DNA from: Hymenolepis diminuta
Taxonomy: Eukaryota > Platyhelminthes > Cestoda > Cyclophyllidea > Hymenolepididae
DNA length: 64,000 nt
Reading direction: 5' to 3'
Assembly (NCBI GenBank): GCA_900708905.1
Contig: CAADRB010000050.1
Coordinates: 502,599 to 566,598 of the forward strand
This document shows, one piece after another, positions 10,761 through 22,769 of this stretch. The position numbers and the translations under genes are program-made. The notes under the pieces are model-generated. The model was not told the origin of the DNA and searched no databases. It was given only the letters and a program-made list of their open reading frames with translations. The stretch's first letter is position 1; every line of letters begins with the position of its first letter.

Positions 10761-11119
10761 ACAGAGGATTACGATGCATCATACTTGTGAGGATTACACT
10801 CTTTTTGGGATAGCCATAACACCTGCTTATCGTGAAACTTTGCAACCAAAAAAGATCAAAGCAAAAGCACATTGTGGTTGTTGATTCATCTGAAAGTCAG
10901 AATGAAAATAAGGACATTGAATAATGAGTCAAATTAACTGGAGATGATAATTTATAAATAGAAAATGAAATTTAGCTGACTATGCTTCACAGAAACCCTT
11001 TATAAGCAGTTAAATAATAAAGAATTTATTTTTAGAAGATTGCTAAGCTTGTGAAGCCATTTCAAATCTGAAATTATATAAAAAATTAAATATCATGATA
11101 ATATAAATAATAGATATAT
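10761..11119. other. AT-rich stretch with nothing recognised
   Basis: No coding, RNA or repeat feature could be supported here beyond generic AT-rich sequence. Two overlapping minus-strand frames near 11043-11274 fall partly in the adjacent family A repeat. Confidence 0.4.
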
Positions 11120-11385
11120 TGAAGAGGCAGAACCGACCCGTTCTGATTAAAATAAACAGCAATAAGCGCTGACCCTCGAGGCAGACATTTGCCACAATCC
11201 AGGGACGAATGAAGAATTTGGAACTTTGGAACATGAGCTACTCGTTTGGTAAATATTTTACAACCCAAATTCACAAAATTGAATGAAGTAAGACACTTCG
11301 ATACCTTGACGTTGCTCCAAGCTTCTTTTTGTTCCCCTCTTCTTAATCATTGTTGAACTTTCTGCTTACCGATTTCAATCAAATA
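11120..11385 (+). repeat. dispersed repeat family A, plus-strand copy (left half of an inverted pair)
   Basis: Family landmarks are clear: GGAACTTTGGAACATGAGCT, then TTTTACAACCCAAATTCAC, AATGAAGTAAGACACTTC, GATACCTTGACGTTGCTC and a terminal CCGATTTCAATC. It is one of the best-preserved copies, and the reverse copy that follows lies head to head with it. Confidence 0.75.
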
Positions 11386-11394
11386 AATGATAAT

Positions 11395-11465
11395 GGGGAG
11401 GGAATCAAATCAAGGTATTAAAGAGTCTTACTTCATTGTATTTTGTGTTCAGGCTGTACCATATC
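11395..11465 (-). repeat. dispersed repeat family A, minus-strand partial copy (right half of an inverted pair)
   Basis: The segment AAGGTATTAAAGAGTCTTAC followed by TTCATTGTATTTTGTGTTCAG is the reverse complement of the family A region GTAAGACTCTTTGATACCTTG and its flank. It starts only about 10-20 bases after the plus copy ends, which gives an inverted pair. Confidence 0.6.
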
Positions 11466-12778
11466 TGCGCAATAGACAGTCCACGTACCTGATTTTAAAT
11501 TCCACGACTTGTAAACTGCATTTCTGAGTAAGTTCCTGTTTACAATATGTAGACATCTTTGGCCGGTTGATGTGGTTTAGGTTGCAGAGTTTAACAATTA
11601 GTGGAGCTGAATGCAATTTAATCAGAGTGTACATCGCTTGTCCTTTAAACACTAATTTAATAAATTCGAAAGATAGTCTAATTTCTCTCAGGCTGAAAAA
11701 CAAGCATTACGTTCCCTTCTGTTTAAATTGTTGGTTATTCCAATCGCAAAGCATGCAGCCTTGAAAACGCCTAGAAAACGTCATATGTCATGTTACAACG
11801 GCGCCACCGGAACAGTGAGTTCTCATAGAGATACCGATGTGGCCAAGGCGATTAGTTACTTCAGACTGATAATGATTCCGACAAACCGAAAAACTCATAT
11901 GATCTAGAAATAGCCAGTCATGAACCGCCCATGGAAATTTTTTGGAAACATTGAAGTGTTTAAAGTTAATATAATTTTTATATTTATGAAATTTTAATCG
12001 AAATGGAAGAGAAACAAATCAAAATGAGTGATAAATGAACGCGTTACCTGAAAAGGGGTAAAAATAGCAGCTTTTGCCATTAGCATAAAATCAAACAAGT
12101 CGGTTAAAAGTAGAATGTATGAAAGTTATTCGCGAATGGACATGCACTAAACCAGGCATGTACTGTTAATTTTGGTGGTGGTAAATATACGCGTATTGAC
12201 AATTTTAAAGTCCGGTGGAAGAAAGCATTAGGGAGAGAAGATATTCCAAAATGAGTTTCAATCTAGTTATATCTTATGTGTTTACGTGGTGAGAATAGCT
12301 ACTCTATAAATAAACAGAGATTAATTACCACGAACGTGAAGACAGTAAGATTGCAAATGCTAACATCTTTAATATCGATAAAACTGGCTTTTCTTAATTC
12401 CCCATGTTCCGTAGGAATCGAATTATGTCCTTCATCATATTTATGCTAGTAAAGTCAGGGAATTTGAAATGAAACCGTTTTATAATTCGAAGAATATTAA
12501 CTTTCAAATAACACTGACTTAAATCAAGATAATTTCCAGTCATGTTTGAAATTGGACGTGGTAAGTCTCGGGTATTGTCAAAAATAATTACTCTACACCA
12601 TTTGAAAGTTGGACATGAATACTTACTAGGAAATATTTTCTTAGCAATGCGTTGGTCAGTTATATTTGATTTCTACACTCCTAGGTGTCTAGATCTTCTT
12701 TCTACGATATAGCTGCTTCAGTAGTATTAAAAATGGTTACTTTTAGTGAATGATTTTCTTCAGTTCTCTGGCTACCGC
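11466..12778. other. non-coding stretch, no gene recognised
   Basis: Overlapping frames on both strands at 11449-11764 have no recognisable motif. The rest is AT-rich sequence. The part nearest 12700-12778 on the minus strand may be further decayed 3' sequence of the non-LTR retroelement described next, but stops interrupt it. Confidence 0.4.
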
Positions 12779-13084
12779 TTATAGAACTATAATCTGTTGT
12801 ACTTCTAACCAATATTCATTTGTTTGATTAATTTCTGAGTTCTTCTCGAATATGCGTTGACATTCTTGCCTTTTTTGGTAAATCAATTGTATTTTCAACT
12901 TTGTTGCAAGGACTAATAGGTATTCTCTGTTTAAAGATATTCTGATGTTATAAGCCGTGTTAAGATGTCTACACACTATAAAATTTCGCGACTGTTTGTT
13001 TAAAATTAATCTTGGTGATGGATCGGTAGAAAAGTGCATGCCCATATCAATGCAAAAACAGGCGAAATCATTCTCATAAAACAT
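12779..13084 (-). pseudogene. fossil reverse transcriptase fragment of a non-LTR retrotransposon
   Basis: A 101-codon minus-strand frame contains MGMHFSTDPSPRL, then NFIVCRHLNTAYNIR, SLNREYLLVLATKLK and a charged tail. From memory, many metazoan non-LTR retrotransposon reverse transcriptases have an FSTDPNP-KSKT block after the catalytic region. It is followed by a short beta strand and an L-NG--LPWV--LKHLG block, and the order and spacing here match. The KSKT element is degraded, LPWV has become LLVL, and LKHLG is disrupted, so this is a decayed copy and not a functional enzyme. The catalytic YADD part lies upstream and was not found. The exact clade is not assigned. Confidence 0.6.
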
Positions 13085-13109
13085 GATCCAAGCAGTTTAA
13101 GAAACTAAT

Positions 13110-13260
13110 AGAGAATTCTTAGAGCACTAGCGGTGCAGTTGACAACGCACACGTCGACTAAACCAGAGGTAACAAGATTAATGCCCATCGGTACACGTTA
13201 AATGTTGTGGGTGATCAGCCAGGCGATAGAATGTGATCTTCTCGTAAGAGCGGCCCCAGA
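13110..13260 (+). repeat. tRNA-like SINE fragment
   Basis: A region with an A-box-like start (AGCGGTGCAGTTGACAACGC) is followed about 30 bases later by a B-box-like AAGATTAATGCCCATCGG. The spacing is that of an RNA polymerase III promoter in a tRNA-derived SINE. The motif around ATGCCCATCG recurs in reverse orientation near 30524-30540 (GATGGGCATT), followed by a related tail. The sequence after the B box (GTGATCAGCCAGGCGATAG) is not tRNA-like. The copy is diverged and is probably not transcribed. Confidence 0.4.
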
Positions 13261-14084
13261 ATATCTTTTTATTACCTCAGCTGTTTGTGTTGGAATTTTC
13301 TCATAAGGTTTAATAAATAATAAATTGGGAACTTTTCACAATAAAAGTATTACGAATTTCAATTATTTAAGGAAAATATCAGAGATTTTATGATATTAAT
13401 TTTCAGTTTGGCTGAAAACGTCACTGTGTAAATACCTCCTAAAGTCTGATTGTATGTTATCACCTCAAAATAAAATTTTGAAACCAATTGTTCGAGTTTC
13501 AATTTTGTGATGAACGATTGCGAAAGTACATGTTCAGATAGATACAAAGGCAATCAAGACAGTTCCTACAAAAAGTGGACCACTAATTACGTAGTGGGGC
13601 CCCAAGAATTTTAAGAAATTATTTGCGTGTTTGTCTGTAGTCGAAAGCTGGATGTACTTTAGTACACACCCAGTGAGTTAGAACGGCTGATCGCACCGGT
13701 TAAGTATGGCGGATAAAGAGGGGTGACACAATTCGAGTTTCCTATCGTTATGGCTCTGTGTTGCTACCTTTCTATCCAAGATAGTCATTGAAAAACGCCC
13801 TCCTAAACAGACACAGACAGACGAATGCTTACTTCTAGATCGACTCTTAAACAAAGTTCGCGCATGTTGATCTCCATTTTCTTTGTTTATATTTTAGAAC
13901 AAAAAACTCAAAATGGAGCTAGTTAAAATATATAGACGACTTTGTTCCCAAGAAGAGTATTTCTAATAAGTCCATTTAAATAAAGATCGCTGTAGGATGC
14001 AGAGATTTGAAATTTTAGTGCACAGAAGAGAGAACTCTGAGAGGTATTTTCTTTTATGACTTTTCATTCTAAAGTTTGTTTCTG
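13261..14084. other. non-coding stretch, no gene recognised
   Basis: AT-rich sequence. A less AT-rich patch at 13600-13860 (TACACACCCAGTGAGTTAGAAC and following) has no recognisable coding potential and could be another old repeat. The minus-strand frame at 13359-13553 has no motif. Confidence 0.35.
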
Positions 14085-14235
14085 GTGATTTTATGGAAAA
14101 TATTTTTCTGCGGTTCGTTGAACAGTCTTGAATTTGGAATAATTATACTAAATCCCACATCCGGCAGCGAAAATAATAAGGAAGGCGGTTGCATAATCAC
14201 CTTCATTTTTTCGCTCGCTTGTTGTAATTGACAGG
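14085..14235 (+). repeat. dispersed repeat family B, copy 1
   Basis: Four plus-strand segments (here, 18060-18180, 19415-19560 and 55020-55145) share an ordered set of landmarks: CGTTGAACAGTC-like, TTGGAATAATTATA, AAATCCCACATCCGGCAGC-like, then a pyrimidine-rich TTCATTTTTTCGCTCGC-like segment. This copy and 55020 are the clearest. All four known copies are in the same orientation. The class is unknown. Confidence 0.6.
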
Positions 14236-15289
14236 CAAAGGTCACCGAACGTATTGTTTATTGTATTAACATCATAATTATATTGGTTTGAATACTATCA
14301 AACAGGTTTGTTATTGAAGCATCAAAATGCTTGCAAAGACAAATCTACTGAGCAAATTTCAATCCGTCCAACCTACACAAAGATTAAGTGTTTATATGAC
14401 TATTGTAATGTCTCTAAATGGTTTAGCACTAGCGGTCGTGGATCTCTGATCATAAAGGAACTGAAACATTCAAGACCCTTAATTAACTGCTTTGAAACGG
14501 ATGATTCCATAAACATCCTGGTATTCATCATATATTTATAGTATTCTGTTTTTGCAATTAATTGCATTTATAAAGATTGTGAGAATAGACCTTCAATTTG
14601 AAATATTCTACCTCTTTTTAAAATGTCCTATCTTTCACTATCTGTTTTTTATTAGAGAAGATAGATTTACGATTGGATTACCAAATATTTATTACAGTCA
14701 AGTAGTCTAGTCTCTAGATAGCGTGGATATGGACTTTATAACACACTTTACAGGTTACAACTGCTTAAATCTCAAGGTAAAGAAGGTGGAAGGCTTGTAG
14801 CCCAAGCAACGTTTCTTCACTAAAAAATAAATGCGCTTATATAGAATGGAATATCTGGTTAGTGACTGGTTACTTGGTTAGTCAACAAGTGCGGCCAAAA
14901 GTAATTTACTGGTGGCCTCAAATATACAGATATGAGCTTCGAAATTTAGTAATTAATAATAGAGTGCAGAACAGACGGAAATTAAGAGTTTTGTTCGAGT
15001 GTTTCAAAAATATTCTGTGAGGATTCTTAAAAGGATTAAGTAATAAAATTTTGAAGTTAGAACACTGAGGTCTCAAAATTCAAACAACCATCTAAGAAAA
15101 TACTGAATTATATCGGACATTTCGATGATATAATTTATTTCCTTATACTTGCATTCCTTACTGAAAAATTGCACTGTCACTCGAGATAAATGCTTTTATC
15201 ATTCATATTAAGTTGAAAGCTTTTGCTTTGTCAGAGTTAGGGTGACAACTAACGGCTGACAGCTAACACCAGTTCTGGAGCAAAAGACC
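14236..15289. other. non-coding stretch, weak repeat similarities only
   Basis: The plus-strand frame at 14308-14541 has no recognisable domain. The segment near 14890-14955 (GCGGCCAAAAGTAATTTACT ... ATACAGATATGAGC) resembles 7895-7955. The segment ATCTGGTTAGTGACTGGTTA near 14850 resembles one near 18397. These are traces of further old dispersed repeats. Confidence 0.35.
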
Positions 15290-15670
15290 AAGAGCCGTTT
15301 TGGTCAAAATGTTTTGATCAAGCTACAATGAGAATCCAAGCGGGTAAGAGAGAGATAACGAACAAAGGCGATGATACAGCCGAGTAGGAGCAAATGTATA
15401 ACAAGCATGTGTCCGACGTGTGACGCAGTGGTAATACAAAGGCAGTTTGATTCGTTTGGGCAAGGACGCGCGTGAGATATGAGTGTAGATGTAATTTCAA
15501 ATACAACGGGACAGTTATAGAAAACGGAGACTCGATAAACTTGTCTAGATATGACAGATAAGGATTTAAGCCATAGGGACATAAAGATATCATTGTAGCT
15601 TCGAGGGCAAGAAACCGAAATATTTTCTTGGAGGATACGAATAGTGGGTAATTTTGGGAATGCATAAAGG
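15290..15670 (-). repeat. dispersed repeat family C, minus-strand copy
   Basis: On the minus strand it carries the family core CACGCGCGTCCTTGCCCAAA, matching 241-260 and 52690-52720. Two overlapping frames of 92 and 115 codons cross it. The 115-codon frame aligns loosely with the translated copy at 166-450 and the one at 52473-52754, so the open frames are probably a property of this repeat and not of a host gene. Confidence 0.6.
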
Positions 15671-17430
15671 GTTATACCTTAGCTTTTGATTTTAATTTGT
15701 ACTTGTAACCATTATTACTTTGTAAACTTGTACCATTTAAAAATAGAAATGAACAAATCTATTGAAACAAAAGGAAGTTAATAAAACAATTATCTTCAAA
15801 TACTGAATTAAAAGCACAAAGAAGTGTTACCTTATTAAAAATTTAAAATCAATATATTTCATCTAATCAAATTATGCTATATTTTGCACTTATAATATAT
15901 ATTCAAAAAATAGCTTAACATAAATGTCCAACTTTTAAGCAGAGAATTTAAATATTGCATGTCAACTTTGACTTTGACAAATGAAATTATTAAACAGATT
16001 AATTAATTTTAAATGAATTTCCTTAAACTTAGAAGATTTAATTAGAAGGCCCATTCATTCACAAAATCTACAGATCTTACTTAATAATAATAATAATAAT
16101 AACCTTTAAATAGCAAAATATTTGCAGATTTAATTCATAGGAAGAATTTTAGCAAAAGCTTATGTGAGTTGCCCAAATTGAGGTAAGCGAGTTAGACAGA
16201 GGAACAAAACAATACCAGGTCGTCAAAGATAAACCAAAATTCGAAATCTCTCAGATTCTTATAGTTAGCATAGTTGTTCTCGTCATTACCTATCTATTAA
16301 AATTGCAAAAAGTTGAAATTCTGATTTCATTCTTTAATTTTTTAAATAAATAAAGTAAATTTAATATTATACGGTACTGTCTAAGTCCACTGTCAAGTCC
16401 ACCTTTATTTGACTATAAATTAATCATATGCTTCCGCTTAGTCAAACTAAATAATCTCTCCCATCTCACTTCATTTGGACTTTTATTTTACACTTCTAAT
16501 TTAAGAAATTAAATATCCATTTGGCTGGGAAATATATCTGTTAAAGTTCGAAAGTAAAAGTGCACTTTGATTGGGTCAAAGATAATGATCTTAGAAAAAA
16601 TTGAAAATTTTCAGAACCCTGAGCAAATTCCTAAAAGTTTACCATCGAAATCAGGAAACTGGGTTACTGGAAATTACTTATACGAACACAGTACATCCAA
16701 GACAATATTAATGGGACACGATTCCGCCGCAGATCTCCGAATTTTTATACCTTTTCACTGTTTCTGATCTACAGTAGTCATTGTGTGCAAAATGAACTAC
16801 AATATTTGATACGTTCTGTTGTATCAATGACAAAAAATCTTACTTTTAGTGTTAAATATGTATTAGAAAATTAATTATTCCATTCATTTATATTCATTTG
16901 CACATGGAAAGTAAAAAAAAGAGACCAGGAAAATGTTTTACATTCAAAAAGACGTAAACCCTAGTTGACCGAACTATTTCAAATTACGCAATCAAAGATA
17001 TCATTTAGCAGCTATGCAGACAGAATTATTGCTGAGATTTACAGAGTTCAAATGAATAACGGTTGATGCATTCTTAGCATAAATAGTTAGATTACAGAAG
17101 TAATCAAGTATAAACATGGAGGTTAGAAACTTGACCTTTGCGTAAAAATTAAAAATTGATTTATACCTGCCTGACGATTCATAAATTACTGGAAGAAATT
17201 CGTTATAAACTTCAATAACCAATTCTGAAACCTAGTATATGAAATCAAGCAATGACTTTCTAGCTGTTAACTTGCAGTGATTTTGCTTTCTGCTCAGCTG
17301 CCTCCGATTTACCTAATCTATTACATTTTGCGATTCAATTTATTTCAACAAGGTCTTGTAGAGGTTCCCTGACTGTCAAGTTAATTCATTTGCTCCTTTT
17401 ATAATAATAACATTTATGAGATAACATTGA
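15671..17430. other. AT-rich stretch with a (TAA)n microsatellite, no gene recognised
   Basis: The plus-strand frame at 16567-16767 (containing GNWVTGNYLYEHSTSK) has no motif I recognise and no splice support. The minus-strand frame at 17001-17222 is likewise unassigned. Confidence 0.35.
16082..16103. repeat. (TAA)n microsatellite
   Basis: About seven uninterrupted TAA units. Confidence 0.9.
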
Positions 17431-17575
17431 ATATTCTCATACCTGGCCAACTTAGTCGGCCGATGTAGGCTGATTTCTTACAGCGTGCTAGGAATGTCAT
17501 TCTTGCCAGGTTTCGACTCGAGCTATCTAAGCCGGCTTTCCCGCAGCCAGGAGCTAAATGTCAGTGCGGTTAAGG
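17430..17575. other. GC-richer island of unknown nature
   Basis: Composition shifts sharply from the AT-rich surroundings: CTGGCCAACTTAGTCGGCCG is followed by GCCGGCTTTCCCGCAGCCAG and GTGCGGTTAAGGCCCAATAA. The end carries AATAAA (about 17579). It has no convincing ORF in either direction. It could be a younger retro-inserted sequence or a piece of a GC-rich element. Confidence 0.35.
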
Positions 17576-18059
17576 CCCAATAAAGTACTAAGTTTATCGA
17601 TTCAGGCTCACTTTCTCATAAAGTATTGTGAATCCCACTGTTACCAAAAATATGCTCCAATCCCTTTGTTCCCACACAGTACCCCTATACATACTTCTTC
17701 GTACACGCACACCAATACCCGACCAATGCCCCTCTTCTAAAGTCCAGTACACAGATCGTCTACCCAGATCCTGTTGTTTCCGATTTTGAAAAGTTTATTG
17801 CATTATAAAGTAGCTTTACTTGGAATATAGGCTACTTTAGGCTCCTCGTAATTCCATCAATTTACTTATCGGAATCGCCCAATACTTTAACTCATCATTA
17901 CTGAGTTTAACTCCATTCATCAAGGGCACTTCTTAGTTAATACACTGATCTACGATTGCATATCAATAATAAAATAAGTCTATTTATTTCAAAGTAGATC
18001 AAGGATGCAAATTGGACGAGAGTAGGAGTTCGTAAAATCATATTAAAAGGCAAGTTCAA
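17576..18059. other. non-coding stretch
   Basis: The plus-strand frame at 17558-17740 is a pyrimidine-rich run (CCCACACAGTACCCCTATAC) that resembles the pyrimidine-rich part of family C only vaguely. Nothing else is recognisable. Confidence 0.3.
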
Positions 18060-18180
18060 AGAGCATCCTTGTATTTGGAATAATTATATAAAATCACATA
18101 TTTGGCTGCGTAAAAATTTTTAAAAAATTTTTAAATCGTCATTTTCTTCTTTGCTAGTTTGTCTTCGACGAGAGTATTTT
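18060..18180 (+). repeat. dispersed repeat family B, copy 2
   Basis: It has the landmark TATTTGGAATAATTATATAA followed by ATCACATATTTGGCTGCGT, aligning with ACTAAATCCCACATCCGGCAG of copy 1 and ending in a comparable TTTCTTCTTTGCTAG tract. The 5' part is missing. Confidence 0.55.
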
Positions 18181-19414
18181 AAGCATAGAGAGTTCGATTT
18201 GTAGTTATCCATCCGTTGTAGTAAATCTATTCTTTTAGAGATCGTATCAATAAAATGAAATGAGCAGTACTCCAACATTTTGCAAATATCTCAGGAATCT
18301 GGATCGAAACAGACATAACTGAGCGCAGTTTCATACGGATTATAAAAGAATACGCAAATGGAGTTGATTTATAAACTTCCGATTATGAAGATAATCTGGT
18401 TAGTGATTGATAACATTTAGAAAATAAAAACGAAAATAAAATATTTGAGTATCGAATAACAATATGTCGTTTTTCTCCATCCCTTCAAACCACAGTTCAT
18501 CAAAAAATGTCCATTTAATTTCATTAATCTGGAAAAAATTTTGAATAAACAAACACGATTTTTATGTACTTTTTCGCTTTTATGACGTCATTAGTGTAAT
18601 AATTAAATTAATAATTAAAGAATGAATGTCTCATAAGGTATCGTTCTTCTAATTTTCCTAAATGCCAGAAAAATGATAAAAAACACATACAGGGAGAAAA
18701 GTTAAGTGCTCAGATTCATTTTATTCTGGAAATGATATTAGAAATAAGTGATTTATTAAAGTCTCATTCACCTGCCTGCGGAATTCAGTTTAGATAATAA
18801 ATTATGCTTATCAGGTATAATTAGATTCCAAATTAACCAATATAAAGCTAATAAATAATGATGTACATAAACGTAAAAACGCAATAAACAAAATAACTTA
18901 ATCGGAACAGTGAATGTTTTAATTGATTAATATTGAAAGTAGGCTACCGCGGAAAAAATCTTTAACCCGTCAGATGAATTTAACGGGAGAAGAATTCGGA
19001 AATTTGATGTTAGTTGAAGAATCGAAAACCCAAATTAATGCTTTTTTTGTATAGTTGAGGGGTATGTTCTAATTTCAAGGCACTTTCAGGGTTTTGACCA
19101 GACTTTTGTCTTACATTAATTAACTTCCCTTTGAAGTTCGAGACTTTCTTTAATAAGAATGATACGCTCCCATACATTAGAAGGGAAGAGATAGTGTAAG
19201 AGTAGGTCCATTTATCAAACGACGGTGAGAAAAATCAAATCCGATCATGTATTCGATTAATCAATAATACGACGCAGGTCGTTCACATCCCAGTACATTG
19301 GTGGAAGAGCTTTGCGAGCACTTAATAATTGAATTTTTCGCATTTAATATTTCTTAAAAATTTTAAATTGTAATGCTTGGTTCTGTCAGAAATATTCACC
19401 AAAATATTTTCTCC
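18181..19414. other. AT-rich stretch, no gene recognised
   Basis: Scattered AT-rich sequence. No coding, RNA or strong repeat feature could be supported. Confidence 0.35.
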
Positions 19415-19560
19415 TTACTTCGTTGAGCAGTCCCGAAATCGAAATAATCATTTGATTATAGGCAAATCCAGCAGCTCAAAAATGGAAACTGTGATCGCAT
19501 GACGGATTTTTCCTAACACTTTCATTGTATCCAAGTGGAGATCTTTAAGCTGACAGGAAT
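19415..19560 (+). repeat. dispersed repeat family B, copy 3
   Basis: It carries TTCGTTGAGCAGTCCCGAAA, then GAAATAATCATTTGATTATA and AAATCCAGCAGCTCAAAAAT, in the order seen at 14085-14235 and 55020-55145. Confidence 0.55.
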
Positions 19561-19655
19561 TACCATCTTAATTTAACACTATTAAATGTAAATAAACGTT
19601 AATATCAACCTATGTTCGTCTTTTATCTGCCCTACTGCGTTGATGTTCACAGATG

Positions 19656-19694
19656 ATAATAACTAGCGGTAATAATTTAACCGCTAGTTATTAT
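19656..19694. repeat. perfect 15-bp inverted repeat, 9-nt loop
   Basis: Arms ATAATAACTAGCGGT (19656-19670) and its exact reverse complement (19680-19694) flank the loop AATAATTTA. The stem is free of mismatches and has a GC-rich tip (GCGGT/ACCGC), unlike the AT-only palindromes expected by chance in this sequence. There is no nearby gene for it to terminate. It may be a mobile-element remnant, a replication-slippage product or an RNA hairpin. Confidence 0.85.
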
Positions 19695-22600
19695 TCTAAT
19701 TTAATGACTTAAAAGCAGGAATTTCTTAAAGGAAATAGCCCTAATAAGCCAGATACTTATTTATTGAATATTTGATGAAAAGTTTTTGCTTTTAAGTTTC
19801 ATTGCTGAATGTCATAAAGATCAAATTCTGAAAATGATATCACACTTAATGCCTAAAATTTATTTCCCATAGTATCAAAATATCATAAGAATCCGAGTCA
19901 TTAGGAGCAACATATTTTGGTTTCTAGAAGAGATGCAATTGCCAAGTGCAGACTTCAGTTGACCGTGCCAAAGAATGCCTTGAATGAGGTTTTTCTCCAA
20001 AAACACAAAGATTAAATCCTGAGTAAAAGTCTTTCAAGTATCACTCGAAGTGGGACTCGTTTCGATACCAAGGCTTCCACCCAACCTCATCGTTTTCTTT
20101 GCTGGTTGAGTAATTTTAATTATTTACGGACTATTAAAATGGTGAAAGAGCTATTAACAGTTACATGATATTTTCTCAGTTCAAATTATTGATTGTATTC
20201 ATATATACGCATTTCTGTAGAAAACAAGAGACCATAATTTATGGTGGCAATTACCGAACACGTAAATGATACAGTTTTGTTAAATATTACTTAAATTATC
20301 AACTTAGCTGTAAGAAACACAAATGTAAAATCAAAAGCTGAAATCGATTAGCATGCAAAATCTTTTTATACTACAGGAAATAAAACAAAACCTTTCCAAA
20401 AAACATAAATGTATTTCAATGTCATTTATTTCGCATTCTGACTGTCTTTATCCTTTTTAAGGATGTCTCCTCCCGAAACAAATTCAGGCTGCGAATTTTT
20501 CATAACTCTTCGTCTGCCATTTTGCAAAATATTCTCTTTTTATCTGCCTTATTCATTTTTTGTTGAGAAAAAATGCAGTAGCTAAGAGGCAATTATTAAA
20601 ACAAACAAATATTTATGTGTTTACCATCACAATACAGAACTTTTCATTATTGAATTTCCTATCTTTGCAAATTTTACTATTGCAAGACAAAAACTGTCAA
20701 ACAGGGGACGAAATTTTGAAATAAAAGAAAGTAAAGGGGTGGCAGCGGCATCATAATGAGTTGATCGTAAACGGCTTAGTTGGAGAGAAAAGCCGAGTAC
20801 GCAAAATCGATAAAAAGTTAGGCCGAGCGATGAGTCGTACTTATAATACTTGATTAAATGGACTAAAAATGAACCCAGGTATATTGTTATTGAATGAAAT
20901 TTATGTTTTAATTTCATAATTGATTAGCTATTTTGTCAATTTTAATATATAAGCAGTTTTATTAAGTGGTATTTTGGAATTGAATTATCTCACTGAAATC
21001 ATGATCAGCTAATCAAATAATTATTTTCTGACTCTAATCACCAAATAGACGCATCCAGACCTCTTTTTTGCGTCTTTTTATTTCGCTCCAGTGGACTTAA
21101 AGATACCTCCGGAAATTTGAAGTGATATTTCCCCGAAAAGCGCTTATCAGATGTTGTGAGCATAATAAATTGCCTTGGAGAGCAATATTAATCTTTATTA
21201 TAACAGGCGGCAATACAAAAATAAACTGAACTAATTACAAAGAATGTGAAAAAGTAAAGTGGATGAAAAGGAAACGAAGAGAGAAAGTGTTTGATTTTAA
21301 CACTTTTTGACACTAATTTGATTTTATATCCGTGGTTACCTATTGTTTAAGTCCTCATCTTTATGCATTCAACATTTAGGCCATGACTCGGAAGTTGCTA
21401 ACTGAGTTCAGATACTTTCAGATACTGAATGAAGCTATATAGAATTTCAATTGGAACAGTTTTATTTTTAAATTTATATCATCATAAATTAATTAACAAT
21501 AATTGCATTATTATTGTTGTTTTTTAAGAAAATATATTTCTGTTAAACACTACCTAAGATGATTATCAAATGCACCATTCGTGTTGTATTTATGAAATAA
21601 TCAAAGACAATTTCAGAATCGTAATTTCTGAATAACAGAGGCTTTTCTTTTGATGTCAATATTTCTTATGCTATCATTTTTGGTTTGTTACGATGAATTT
21701 TAATGATGGTATTGGGATATCTAATTAACTCAGTGGTGTTTTTCATTTATTAATTATTCAAGAATATTAGATCCCATTTATTGAATTCATATATAATTTT
21801 AACATTACGGCTCTTCAAGTGACAGTATACTTTGTTGATTTTGTTTCTGTCCTCTTTAGATACGTAAGTGAAGAGATTAATTATTTTTTTAGTATCTAAA
21901 CCGAAGTAATTGCGTCTTATGTTACGAAAATGGAAAGTAATTATTATTGTAATTAAACCTTTCTTAAGCCCAACATTAATAAGATAATTTGCTTAAAGGA
22001 AAGTAATCTAGACACGAGTTCTCCTTCCTACCACCCCATTTATTGGCCAGAATCAATGAATCCATCAACATTGTGACCTCTGACTTAAATGACGAGCACG
22101 GTAATCATCCATAATATCATAAAACTATCAATGCAAGCAACTTTACTCTAGGATTAAAATTATGCGTAAATAATGATGATTTGCCTCTTCATCATTGAAC
22201 CTCACCCTAATGTCAGGTATAACAGGACACTTTCACCGTTCTCTAAATTAATTTCGAGACAATGAGCAGATTTACTTAAACTTAGTTAGTGTTTAATTAA
22301 ACCATCTTATTAAACTGGCACATTTTAATTCAGGATTTAAAATGATACTCAGTGAATAATGGTTCACTAATTAGGGAGAGCTATGCCCGTGACATGAGCT
22401 TTTCATGAAATTTTGAATACAACCTAAATCCGTATTAGTTAAACATAGAACAATGAACATAAGTGACAAAATTCAATGGTTGTTCAAAAAGTATCCAGAA
22501 TTTTATGAATATGCAGTTGCACTGTCTTGTTAATAAATTAATAAGTCTTGAGCTTCATTAAAATAACTATAAAGCTTGTTGCCGCCCTAAAGAGTCAACA

Positions 22601-22769
22601 ACTCTTCATATCAGTAAACAGTAAAAACAGTAAAAAAATTTTGTAAAATTTAATTAAGGGGAAGCGTTGAAATAAATCGAAGTAAACGAGTCAATTAAGG
22701 CATAAAAAGAGGAAGAGGTTAATGGTAAGAAGAAAATGATAAAAGAACATTTCGAGTCTTATTTCTTTG
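19695..22769. other. AT-rich gene-free stretch
   Basis: Contains no supported gene. The minus-strand frame at 20627-20917 lies in a slightly less AT-rich patch and ends in a serine/leucine-rich stretch without a recognisable domain. No repeat copy could be assigned with confidence. Confidence 0.35.
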
